This document shows, piece by piece, positions 17,501 to 24,475 of a stretch of 42,496 nucleotides of DNA. The notes under the pieces are model-generated. The model made no database searches. It was given only the letters and a program-made list of their open reading frames with translations, and was not told the DNA's origin. The first letter of the stretch is position 1. Each line of letters opens with the position of its first letter. Location of the stretch: contig CAXYVC010000014.1 of assembly GCA_964292295.1 (NCBI GenBank), forward strand, positions 1-42,496. The letters run 5' to 3'. The position numbers and the translations under genes were made by a program. This DNA is from CAXYVC01 sp964292295 (GTDB lineage Bacteria > Acidobacteriota > Holophagae > Holophagales > Holophagaceae).

Positions 17501-19435
17501 CTACCGCCGCCCGCGCCGGAGCGCCTCGAAGCTGCAGAGGCGCCCCGCGAAGGCGCTGGCGGCCACGGTGGCGGGGCCGGCGAGCCACAGCGCCCCGGGG
17601 CCGAAGCGCCCGCTCGGGTTGCGTCCCAGCGTGCCCACGGCGACCTGGTCGGGCCGGGTGCTGGCGCCGGGGCCGGCGTGGATGCAGGCCCCGCAGCCCG
17701 GGCCGAGCAGCGTGATGCCCGCCTCTTCGAAGGCGCTGAGCCAGCCGCGGTCGCGCGCGTGGTGCCGCACGTCCTCGCTGCCGACCTGCAGGTGGAAGCT
17801 CACGTGGAGGGGCAGGCGCAGGCCGTGGTCCAGCGCCCACTGCACCACTCCGTGGACCTGTTCGAGATCCTCGCGCTTGCCGCCGGTACAGCTCCCCGCG
17901 TAGGCGAGGTCGATGCGCGGCGGCTCGGCCAGGGCCTCCAGGGGCAGCGCGCGCTCCGGGCACCCCGGCGGGGCCGCCATGGCCTGCACCGCGGCGCAGT
18001 CCACCTCCAGGGTGGCGGCGTAGACCGCGTCCACATCCCCGCGAAGCGCCTCCGTGAGTTCGAAGGCGGTGCGCCGGCGCTCCTTCAGGAAGTGCAGCGT
18101 CTCGGCGTCCGGGGCCACCAGGCCCGCGAAGGCGCCGAGGTCCACGGCGCCGTTGGTGAGGGTGGCGCGCGCGTCCGTGCCGAGCACTTCCAGCGCCTCG
18201 CCCTGGAACTCCAGCACGTGCCCCCGGAGGGTGCCCGCCTGCAAGGGGGGGTGGGTGTGGAGGTGGAGCACGAGGTCCCGGGCCGACACGCCGGGGCGAA
18301 GGCGTCCCTTCAGCAGGAGGCGGAAGGTGGGCGGCACCGCGATTTTCACGTCCCCCGTGCGCCAGGCCGCGGCCAGCTCCAGGGCGCCGATGCCCCAGGC
18401 GAGGCAGCCCAGGGCGCCGCAGTGGGAGGCGTGGGTGTCGGTGCCCACGAGCAGCTCGCCCGGAAGGGCGTAGCGCTCGGTCACCAGGGCGTGGCAGATG
18501 CCCTCCACGCCGCCGTCGGGGAGCAGGCCGTGGCAGCGGATCCCGTGTTCCGCGCAGAAGGCCGCCTGGGCGTCCCGCAGGCGGTGCGCGGCCTTCAGGA
18601 GGCCCTCGGGCCGCGCGGGCCCGGGCGCCCCCGGCACCAGGAAGGCCAGGTGGTCGGCGAAGGCGAGCACGCGCTCCGGTTCGGCGACGGGGGCCGTCGC
18701 GCCGAAGGCCTCCCGGAAGCAGGCCGCGGCGCTGGCCGTCACCTGCTCGTGGCTGAAGCGCCAGTCCGCGCGCACCAGGCATGCGTCCCCGGGCTGTACG
18801 GCTGCGCGCCCCGCGTGCCGCGCCAGGATCTTCTCCGCCAGCGTCATGGGACGGGGGGCGCAGGCAGGGCTCTCGGGGGGCGCTGACCCCGCCAGACGGG
18901 CGCGGGTGAAGGGCAGCAGCCCGCCATGGCGCACGAAGGCCGCCTCCAGGGGGTCTAACCCTTCCGTGAAGGCGGACCAGGGAAGGGCCTGGCCCCGCCG
19001 GAGGGCCTCCGCCAGGCTCAGGTCGGTGGAGGCGAGCAGGCCCACCCGGCGGCAGGCCTGCAGATAGGCGGGGTCGAAGGAGGATGCGAAGACGGCCCGG
19101 AGCCCCGCGGCGTACTCGGCCATGGGGGCCGCGTCGCGCAGGCAGCCCCGGCCCCGGTGCCCCGACACGGAGGCCACGAAGCCGCCCCGCCGCAGGGCCC
19201 CTTCGCCCACGGGCCAGCTCCCGCCACAGTCGAGGCCCAGGTAGGGGAAGTCGCCCAGGCGCCCCTCGAAGAAGAAGGCGGCCCAGCCCGGCAGGATCTC
19301 GTCGGCGCCCACGGGCTTGAGGGGCAGCGCCGCGGAGAGGGAGAGGTCCTCCCCCGCGAGCTGGCGCGCCACCGTCTCCGCCTCCTCGGCGAGGAAGAGC
19401 AGCCTGCCTTCGAGCTTCAGGGCGTCTGTGGCCAT
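17501..19435 (-). CDS. Aconitase-family hydro-lyase with small (swivel) domain fused in front of the large subunit
   Basis: 644 aa. Residues ~1-185 resemble the LeuD/small-subunit swivel domain (ADEILPG, SGHRGRGCLRDAAPMAEYA, LRAVFASSFDPAYLQACRRVGLLAST). A LeuC-like part begins with MTLAEKILARHAG (~197) and continues with GTDTHASHCGALGCLAWGIG. The three 4Fe-4S ligands are present: Cys516 in YAGSCTGGK and Cys581/Cys584 in GPGCGACIHAG. The end reads GRNPSGRFG...LAGPATVAASAFAG, the family's substrate-loop region. In classic aconitase the swivel domain is C-terminal; here it is N-terminal. The substrate (isopropylmalate, homoaconitate, citrate or another) is not evident. Shine-Dalgarno weak; a hairpin lies upstream. 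Confidence 0.85.
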   Translation of the reverse strand: MATDALKLEGRLLFLAEEAETVARQLAGEDLSLSAALPLKPVGADEILPGWAAFFFEGRLGDFPYLGLDCGGSWPVGEGALRRGGFVASVSGHRGRGCLRDAAPMAEYAAGLRAVFASSFDPAYLQACRRVGLLASTDLSLAEALRRGQALPWSAFTEGLDPLEAAFVRHGGLLPFTRARLAGSAPPESPACAPRPMTLAEKILARHAGRAAVQPGDACLVRADWRFSHEQVTASAAACFREAFGATAPVAEPERVLAFADHLAFLVPGAPGPARPEGLLKAAHRLRDAQAAFCAEHGIRCHGLLPDGGVEGICHALVTERYALPGELLVGTDTHASHCGALGCLAWGIGALELAAAWRTGDVKIAVPPTFRLLLKGRLRPGVSARDLVLHLHTHPPLQAGTLRGHVLEFQGEALEVLGTDARATLTNGAVDLGAFAGLVAPDAETLHFLKERRRTAFELTEALRGDVDAVYAATLEVDCAAVQAMAAPPGCPERALPLEALAEPPRIDLAYAGSCTGGKREDLEQVHGVVQWALDHGLRLPLHVSFHLQVGSEDVRHHARDRGWLSAFEEAGITLLGPGCGACIHAGPGASTRPDQVAVGTLGRNPSGRFGPGALWLAGPATVAASAFAGRLCSFEALRRGRR

Positions 19436-19450
19436 GGGAGGGGTCCCGAA

Positions 19451-19482
19451 CGGGAAGGGCCCCGTTCCGGGGGGCCTTCCCG
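19451..19482 (-). terminator. Hairpin between the DUF1292 gene and the aconitase-family gene
   Basis: Arms CGGGAAGG (19451-19458) and CCTTCCCG (19475-19482), extended by a C4/G-run inner stem. It follows the DUF1292 stop by 16 bases on the minus strand and stands just upstream of the next start, so it may attenuate read-through or mark the end of the DUF1292 transcript. Confidence 0.45.
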
Positions 19483-19497
19483 CGGAGGCGGCGGCGC

Positions 19498-19842
19498 CTA
19501 CTGCGCCTCGCCCTCGGCCTCGAGCTTGGCGGCGATGTCGTCCAGGTGCTTGAGCAGGCGCTTGGCCAGCTCCTCGTCCTCCACGACGGTGAAGTCCTCG
19601 CCGCTCACCTCGAAGATCTCGATGGAGAGGTCGGCCTCCTCGTTGTCGTTCTCGGGGCGCTCGGTGTAGGCCTGGACCTCCGCGAGGGGGGCCAGGATGC
19701 AGAAGTGGCGGTCCTCGAAGTCGAGCTCGTCCAGGATGGCGAACTCCTCCTTCTCGCCGTTCTCGTCCTCGAGTTCGACGACCTCGATCTCGGCGTCGTC
19801 ATGCTCGCAGTCGGGTCCGTGCACGTGTTCGTCGTGGGCCAT
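19498..19842 (-). CDS. DUF1292 family acidic protein
   Basis: 114 aa, strongly acidic. The core (VVELEDENGEKEEFAILDELDFEDRHFCILAPL) matches the DUF1292/YrzB family: a short beta-rich protein of unknown function common near ruvX and greA in Firmicutes. The N-terminus is His/Asp/Cys-rich (MAHDEHVHGPDCEHDDAE) and could bind a metal; this part is not common in the family. GAGGAG precedes the ATG. The context (between flgA and the aconitase-family gene) gives no functional clue. Confidence 0.8.
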   Translation of the reverse strand: MAHDEHVHGPDCEHDDAEIEVVELEDENGEKEEFAILDELDFEDRHFCILAPLAEVQAYTERPENDNEEADLSIEIFEVSGEDFTVVEDEELAKRLLKHLDDIAAKLEAEGEAQ

Positions 19843-19910
19843 GGCGGCGCTCCTCGTGAGGCCTCCAGACTAATACGGGCCCTTCCCGGCGGGTAGGACA
19901 AGCTTGCCCG

Positions 19911-20603
19911 TCAGGCGCCCCAGGCGAGGTCCACCGCGCCGGGACCCACCACCTTGCCCGTGAGCTGACGGCGGCTGGACAGCTCCACCCGCACCCGCTC
20001 GCCCAGGGCGCCCTGGCTGCGGGCCGTGGCCTCGGTGCGGACGGAGAGGGCACCGGAACGCAGGGTGAGGCTCACGCGGTCCCCGGTGCTCACGAGGGGG
20101 ATGGGCTCCAGGTCCGCGCGGGTGAGGAGCTTGCCCGCCGGGACGTGCTGGCGCAGGCGCTGGCCTTCGGGAAGGCTCCCGAGGGCCCCCGGAAGCGGCG
20201 TGCCCTCGAAGGGGACCTCCTCGACGTCGGAGGCCTGGGGAACGGCCTTGCGGGGGAGGGCGGTGCGGGTGCGCAGCAGGGTGCCCGTCCAGCGGCCCTC
20301 CAGGTCCACCCGGGCCGTGCCCGCGAGGTGGCCGTCCACGTACACGCGGAAGGCCACGAAGAAGACGCCCATGGGCTCGCGCTTGCTGAGGTGGGAGGGC
20401 TCCAGGCGCACCTTGCCCGCCTTCACGGGGGGCAGCGCCGGGGGGCGCAGCACCTTCAGGGCGAGGTGTCCCGCCTGTCCCGCCCCTTGCGCTTCGGCGA
20501 AGGCGAGGGCCTCCTGCTGCAGGCGCTCCGCCAGCGGCAGCTCGGGCGCGGCCGCGCAGGCGAGCAGCGCCGCGAAGGCGGGGGCGAGGGCGCGGCGGAT
20601 CAT
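19911..20603 (-). CDS. flgA: Flagellar basal body P-ring formation protein FlgA
   Basis: 230 aa exported chaperone for P-ring (FlgI) assembly. A signal peptide (MIRRALAPAFAALLACAAA) is followed by a variable region. The SAF-like C-terminal domain comes next, with LPRKAVPQASDVEEVPFEG, LPEGQRLRQHVPAGKLLTRADLEPIPLVSTGDRVSLTL and VELSSRRQLTGKVVGPGAVDL, all typical of FlgA. The ATG overlaps the flgG stop (ATGA), showing coupling. flgH and flgI, which often follow, are not next in line; the flagellar run ends here. Confidence 0.88.
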   Translation of the reverse strand: MIRRALAPAFAALLACAAAPELPLAERLQQEALAFAEAQGAGQAGHLALKVLRPPALPPVKAGKVRLEPSHLSKREPMGVFFVAFRVYVDGHLAGTARVDLEGRWTGTLLRTRTALPRKAVPQASDVEEVPFEGTPLPGALGSLPEGQRLRQHVPAGKLLTRADLEPIPLVSTGDRVSLTLRSGALSVRTEATARSQGALGERVRVELSSRRQLTGKVVGPGAVDLAWGA

Positions 20604-21388
20604 CGCTTCAGGGCGGCCACGAGGGCGAGCATGTCGTCCACGGTGCGGATGGTCTTGGAGTTCGCCTCGTAGGCGCGCTGGCCGATGATCATGTTCACCA
20701 TCTCCTCGGCCACGTCCACGTTGCTCATCTCCAGGAAGCCCTGGCGCACCGTGCCCAGGCCGTCCAGCCCCGGGGTGCCCTCGATGGGCTCGCCGCTGGC
20801 GAGGGTGGGCTGCACGAGGTTGCTGCCGAGCTGGTTCAGGCCCGCGGGGTTGATGAACTTCACGAGGGTGATCTGGCCCACCTGCTGGGGCTGGGTCTGC
20901 CCGGGCTGGGTAACGCTCACCGTGCCGTCCGTGGCGATGGTCACGGAGGTGGCGTCCTGGGGGACGGTGATCTGGGGGTCCAGGTTGTAGCCGCTCGCGT
21001 TCACCAGGTTGCCGTTCTGGTCCACGGTGAAGGCGCCGTCCCGGGTGTAGGCCTGGGTGCCGTCGGGGAGGGTGACGCGGAAGAAACCGTCCCCCTCGAT
21101 GGCCATGTCGAAGCGCCCGTTGGTGGTGCGGAAGTTCCCGGTGGTGTAGGTGCGCGTCACCGCCTGCAGGCGCGCGCCGTGGCCCAGCTGGATGCCCGAT
21201 GGCAGGCTGGTGTTGGTGCTGCTGTTGGTGCCGGCCAGGTTCACGGTCTGGTACAGCAGGTCCTGGAATTCCGCCCGGGCCCGCTTGAAGCCCGTGGTGT
21301 TCACGTTGGCCAGGTTGTTGGAGATGGTGTCCATGTTGTACTGCTGGACCGCCATGCCCGCCGCCGCGCTCCACATCGCTCGCATCAT
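20600..21388 (-). CDS. flgG: Flagellar distal rod protein FlgG
   Basis: 262 aa, the standard FlgG length. The N-terminal rod signature MRAMWSAAAGMAVQQYNMDTISNNLANVNTTGFK and the C-terminal QGFLEMSNVDVAEEMVNMIIGQRAYEANSKTIRTVDDML are both complete. These coiled regions pack in the rod outside the inner membrane. The segment IEGDGFFRVTLPDG..YTRDGAFTVD is typical of the hook/rod family core. GGAGG lies upstream of the double ATG (21388 or 21385). Middle gene of flgF-flgG-flgA. Confidence 0.96.
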   Translation of the reverse strand: MMRAMWSAAAGMAVQQYNMDTISNNLANVNTTGFKRARAEFQDLLYQTVNLAGTNSSTNTSLPSGIQLGHGARLQAVTRTYTTGNFRTTNGRFDMAIEGDGFFRVTLPDGTQAYTRDGAFTVDQNGNLVNASGYNLDPQITVPQDATSVTIATDGTVSVTQPGQTQPQQVGQITLVKFINPAGLNQLGSNLVQPTLASGEPIEGTPGLDGLGTVRQGFLEMSNVDVAEEMVNMIIGQRAYEANSKTIRTVDDMLALVAALKR

Positions 21389-21412
21389 GGGATCGTCCTC
21401 CGTTCCGGGGCG

Positions 21413-22147
21413 CTAGCGGCCGCCCGCAATATCGCTGATGGACTTGGCGTCCAGGTCGTTGGTGAGGGTGGAGGCCACCTTCATGCTCATCTCGAAGAGG
21501 CGGTTGAGCCGGATCATCTCGATCATGGCGCTCGGGGCATCCGCCGTGCTGGTCTCCAGCTGGCCCTGGATCACGCGCGCCCTGGGGGCCGCCTCCTCCT
21601 GGCCGGTGGCATCGAAGCGGCTGTTGCCCGCCCGCTGGAGCGCGCCAGGGTTCCGATAGGCCTTGAGCTCCAGCTGGCCCAGCACGGTGCCGTCCTGCTG
21701 TACCGTGCCGTCCGGGCTCACGGTCACCTCGCCGCCCCGGGGCAGCAGGGTGATGGGCTGGTTGTTTTTGCCCAGTACCGGGGCGCCGTCCACGGATTCC
21801 AGGCGTCCGCCCTCCCCGATGCGCAGGCGGCCGTCCCGGCTTGCCCGGGGGCCCTGGGGGGTCTGGACCATGAAGAAGGCGTTGCCCTCGATGGCCAGGT
21901 CCAGGCTGCGCCCCGTGGTGCGGAAGGCGCCCTGCTGGAAGTCCACGCTGCTTTGGGCCAGCACCGTGCCCTCGTTCACGTAGCGGGACAGCGGGAGCTG
22001 CCCGCCGGCCTTGTTGAAGACGCTGTAGAAGGTGCGCTCGGACTTGTAGCCGACGGTGTCGACGTTGGCCAGGTTGTTGGAAAGGGCCTCCAGCTGGAAG
22101 GATCGGGCCTTCAGGCTTCCGGCGGCGACGTAGTAGGCGGGGTCCAT
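21413..22147 (-). CDS. flgF: Flagellar proximal rod protein FlgF
   Basis: 244 aa. Begins MDPAYYVAAGSLKARSFQLEALSNNLANVDTVGYKSE, the rod-protein N-terminal motif, and has the core LAIEGNAFFMVQTPQG..SRDGRLRIGEGG. The C-terminus reads ETSTADAPSAMIEMIRLNRLFEMSMKVAS, which is more diverged than in FlgG, as expected for FlgF. First gene of the flagellar run; the next ORF upstream is divergent (thrE-like), so the flagellar promoter should lie in the 110 bases between them. I see no clear sigma-28 or sigma-54 site there. Confidence 0.9.
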   Translation of the reverse strand: MDPAYYVAAGSLKARSFQLEALSNNLANVDTVGYKSERTFYSVFNKAGGQLPLSRYVNEGTVLAQSSVDFQQGAFRTTGRSLDLAIEGNAFFMVQTPQGPRASRDGRLRIGEGGRLESVDGAPVLGKNNQPITLLPRGGEVTVSPDGTVQQDGTVLGQLELKAYRNPGALQRAGNSRFDATGQEEAAPRARVIQGQLETSTADAPSAMIEMIRLNRLFEMSMKVASTLTNDLDAKSISDIAGGR

Positions 22148-22257
22148 ATGGGCAGCTCCGGCCCAGGGTGTGCCAGGGCCGTGCCAGAACGCGCAGGGGC
22201 TCTCTCCCCTGGCACACGGAGGGGCTTCCGGGCATCACGTGAAGGGACCCCGCCGGT

Positions 22258-23508
22258 GTGCGGGGGCCTTGGGATGACTCCGTGCCGCATGCGTCTTTCG
22301 CCGAGAAACAGAGGTTCCTCCTCAAGCTGGGGCGGATGCTCCACCGCTTCGGGACGCCCGCCTACCGGCTGGAGGGGCACCTCCAGGAGGTGGCCCAGAT
22401 CCTGGGCATCCAGGCCTCCTTTGCCGTCTCGCCCACCCTGCTCACCTTCGTGACCCAGGAGCCGGGGGAGACCCACGAGCACGTGCATGTGGCGCGGGTG
22501 CTGCCCGGGGAGCTGGACCTCGGCTCCCTCTCCCGCACGGACGAGGTGGTGGAGGCGGTGGCCCGCGGGGGCCTGGGACTGGACGCCGCCATGGCGCGCC
22601 TGGAGACCATCGAGGCCATGCCCAACCCCTACGGGCGCGTGCTGAGCCTGGCGGCCTTCGCGGGCGCCGGAGGCGCCTTCGCCCTGCTCATGCGGTGCTC
22701 CTGGGCCAACGTGGGCTGGGCGGCCCTCCTGAGCGCCCTGGTCTACGCCTTCGTCTGCTGGGCCGAGGCCAGCTCCCGCATCACCCGCATGCTCGAGCCC
22801 CTGGTGGCCCTGGTGTCGGCTCTCGTGGCTACGGCGCTGGCGGCCACCGTGGATCCGGGGCTCCAGGTGCCCATGGTGGTGCTCTCCTCGATCATCGTCT
22901 TCATCCCGGGCCTGGCGCTCACCCTCGGCTTCGCGGAGCTGGCGGCGCGCCAGGTCATGAGCGGCACCGGCCGCGTGATGGATGGCGCGATGCTCCTCTT
23001 CAAGCTCTACTTCGGGGCCTTCCTGGGCATCGCCCTGGGGCACCGGCTCTTCGGGAAGGTGGCGGATCCCGGTCCCGCCCAGCTTCCGGCCTGGTCCTCC
23101 TGGCTTGCGGTGGCGGCCCTCTGCGCCGCCCTCGTGGTGGTCTTCCGGGCCCGGCCGCGCCACGCGCCCTGGGGCATCCTCTCGGGCTTCATCGGCTACG
23201 GCGCGAGCCTTCTGGGCGCCGCCCTCCTGGGGCCCGCGCTTGGCGCCTTCGTGGGAGCCTTCCTGGTGGGCCTCTACGGCAACGTCTTCTCCCGGGTCTC
23301 GGGGGTTCCAGCGAGCATCGTGACCCTCCAGGGCATGATCGTCCTCGTGCCCGGCAGCAAGACCTACATGGGGCTCAACGCGCTGATCTCCGGGGAGCGC
23401 ATGGTGGCCACGGGCCAGCTGGGCCAGGACAGCTTCCTCATCTTCATGTCCCTGGTGGCCGGCTTCATTTTCTCCCTGGTGCTGCTGCCCCCGAGGAAGA
23501 GCCTGTAG
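22258..23508 (+). CDS. ThrE-family threonine/serine exporter (fused two-domain form)
   Basis: 416 aa with about ten hydrophobic segments. The soluble N-terminal part (KLGRMLHRFGTPAYRLEGHLQEVAQILG..FAVSPTLL) and the following membrane half (YAFVCWAEASSRITRMLEPLVALVSA, then IVFIPGLALTLGFAELAARQVMSGTGRVMDG) are ThrE (DUF1212). The C-terminal half (GILSGFIGYGAS..FVGAFLVGLYGNVFSRVSGVPASIVTLQGMIVLVPGSKTY) is the ThrE_2 (DUF3815) module, which is a separate protein in some bacteria. It exports small amino acids. The GTG start at 22258 has AAGGGA upstream; a GTG at 22282 is possible. Confidence 0.88.
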   Translation: MRGPWDDSVPHASFAEKQRFLLKLGRMLHRFGTPAYRLEGHLQEVAQILGIQASFAVSPTLLTFVTQEPGETHEHVHVARVLPGELDLGSLSRTDEVVEAVARGGLGLDAAMARLETIEAMPNPYGRVLSLAAFAGAGGAFALLMRCSWANVGWAALLSALVYAFVCWAEASSRITRMLEPLVALVSALVATALAATVDPGLQVPMVVLSSIIVFIPGLALTLGFAELAARQVMSGTGRVMDGAMLLFKLYFGAFLGIALGHRLFGKVADPGPAQLPAWSSWLAVAALCAALVVVFRARPRHAPWGILSGFIGYGASLLGAALLGPALGAFVGAFLVGLYGNVFSRVSGVPASIVTLQGMIVLVPGSKTYMGLNALISGERMVATGQLGQDSFLIFMSLVAGFIFSLVLLPPRKSL

Positions 23509-23926
23509 GCGGCGCCTCCACCCAGGCCTCGGTCCCGTCGGCATAGCGTTCCCGCTTCCAGATGGGCACGTGGGCCTTGAGGGTGTCCATGATCCAGGCG
23601 GCGGCCTCGAAGGCCTCCCGGCGGTGGACGGCGGCCAGGGCGACGGCGACGGCCGGTTCGCCAAGGGGCACGGCGCCGAGCCGGTGGTGCACGAGGCAGC
23701 GCCTCAAGGCGAAGCGCGCCAGGGCCTCCTCCCGCAGCTCCGCCAGGCGCGCCAGGGCCATGGGGACGTAGGCCTCGAAGACGAGGGCCGCCACGGGGCG
23801 CTCCGGATGCCCCCCGCGGGGACAGCCTTCGAAGAGGAGGACTGCGCCCGCGTCGGGATCGGCCAGCGCCCGGCGCAGGGCGGCCGTATCGATGGGGCCT
23901 TCCGCGAGGGAGACGTCGGTGAGCAT
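23465..23926 (-). CDS. moaE: Molybdopterin synthase catalytic subunit MoaE
   Basis: 153 aa. MoaE with MoaD inserts the dithiolene sulfurs into the molybdenum cofactor. Family landmarks are visible: VFEAYVPMALARL, CLVHHRLGAVPLGE, VHRREAFEAAAWIMDTLKAHVPIWKRE (the catalytic lysines of LK and WK) and AWVEA. GGAGGT precedes the ATG at 23926. The 3' end overlaps the end of the convergent exporter gene by 44 bases. moaD and other cofactor genes are not nearby, so this moaE is isolated. Confidence 0.9.
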   Translation of the reverse strand: MLTDVSLAEGPIDTAALRRALADPDAGAVLLFEGCPRGGHPERPVAALVFEAYVPMALARLAELREEALARFALRRCLVHHRLGAVPLGEPAVAVALAAVHRREAFEAAAWIMDTLKAHVPIWKRERYADGTEAWVEAPPTGSSSGAAAPGRK

Positions 23927-23977
23927 CGCCACCTCCGGCCTCCACGGTACACCGCGGGCCTCGGGTAGCATGGCCCC

Positions 23978-24442
23978 ATGAGCCTGCTTCCTTCGGTCGA
24001 CCTCTTCTGCGATGGTGCCTGCCTGGGCAACCCCGGGCCCGGGGGCTGGCCCTTCCTGCTGCGGGTGCGCACCCCCGAGGGCCCGCGCGAGAAGGAGGGC
24101 AGCGGCGCGGACGCGGAGACCACGAACAACCGCATGGAGCTCACGGCGGCCATCCGGGGGCTGGAGACCCTGACGCGCCCCTGCGAGGTGCGCCTGGTGT
24201 GCGACAGCCAGTATGTGGTGAAGGGGCTCGCGTCCTGGATGAAGGGCTGGAAGGCCAAGGGCTGGCGCAAGGCGGACGGATCCGAGGTGCTGAACGTCGA
24301 GCTCTGGCAGGCCCTGGACCGCCTGGCCCGCCTGCACCGGATCAAGACCGAGTGGGTGAAGGGCCACGCGGGCCACGCCGAGAACGAGCGGGTGGACCTG
24401 CTGGCGCGCACGGCGGCCGAGACGGTGAAGGCCCGGGGCTGA
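23978..24442 (+). CDS. rnhA: Ribonuclease HI
   Basis: 154 aa, normal size. It removes RNA from RNA-DNA hybrids. All catalytic acidic residues are present: Asp in FCDGACLGNPGPGG (~12), Glu in NNRMEL (~53), Asp in CDSQY (~75) and Asp in ENERVDLLAR (~140); the flexible loop His is in KGHAGHAEN. The basic protrusion (MKGWKAKGWRKADGSE) is present. The start at 23978 gives the common short N-terminus. The stop codon lies inside the loop of a hairpin that probably terminates transcription. Confidence 0.96.
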   Translation: MSLLPSVDLFCDGACLGNPGPGGWPFLLRVRTPEGPREKEGSGADAETTNNRMELTAAIRGLETLTRPCEVRLVCDSQYVVKGLASWMKGWKAKGWRKADGSEVLNVELWQALDRLARLHRIKTEWVKGHAGHAENERVDLLARTAAETVKARG

Positions 24443-24453
24443 CCCGGGCCTTC
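24427..24453. terminator. Bidirectional hairpin containing the rnhA stop codon
   Basis: A perfect 11-bp stem GAAGGCCCGGG / CCCGGGCCTTC with the loop GCTGA; the TGA of rnhA ends the loop. The convergent kinase-TonB gene stops at 24476, so one hairpin may serve both transcripts. Confidence 0.6.
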
Positions 24454-24475
24454 AGGGCGCGCGCCGGAGAGGCGC

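Noticed and set aside
22111..23664. Minus-strand open frame opposite the ThrE-like exporter
   Set aside because: Composition is Gln/Gly/His/Arg-rich as expected from antisense of a membrane protein gene; no start signal.
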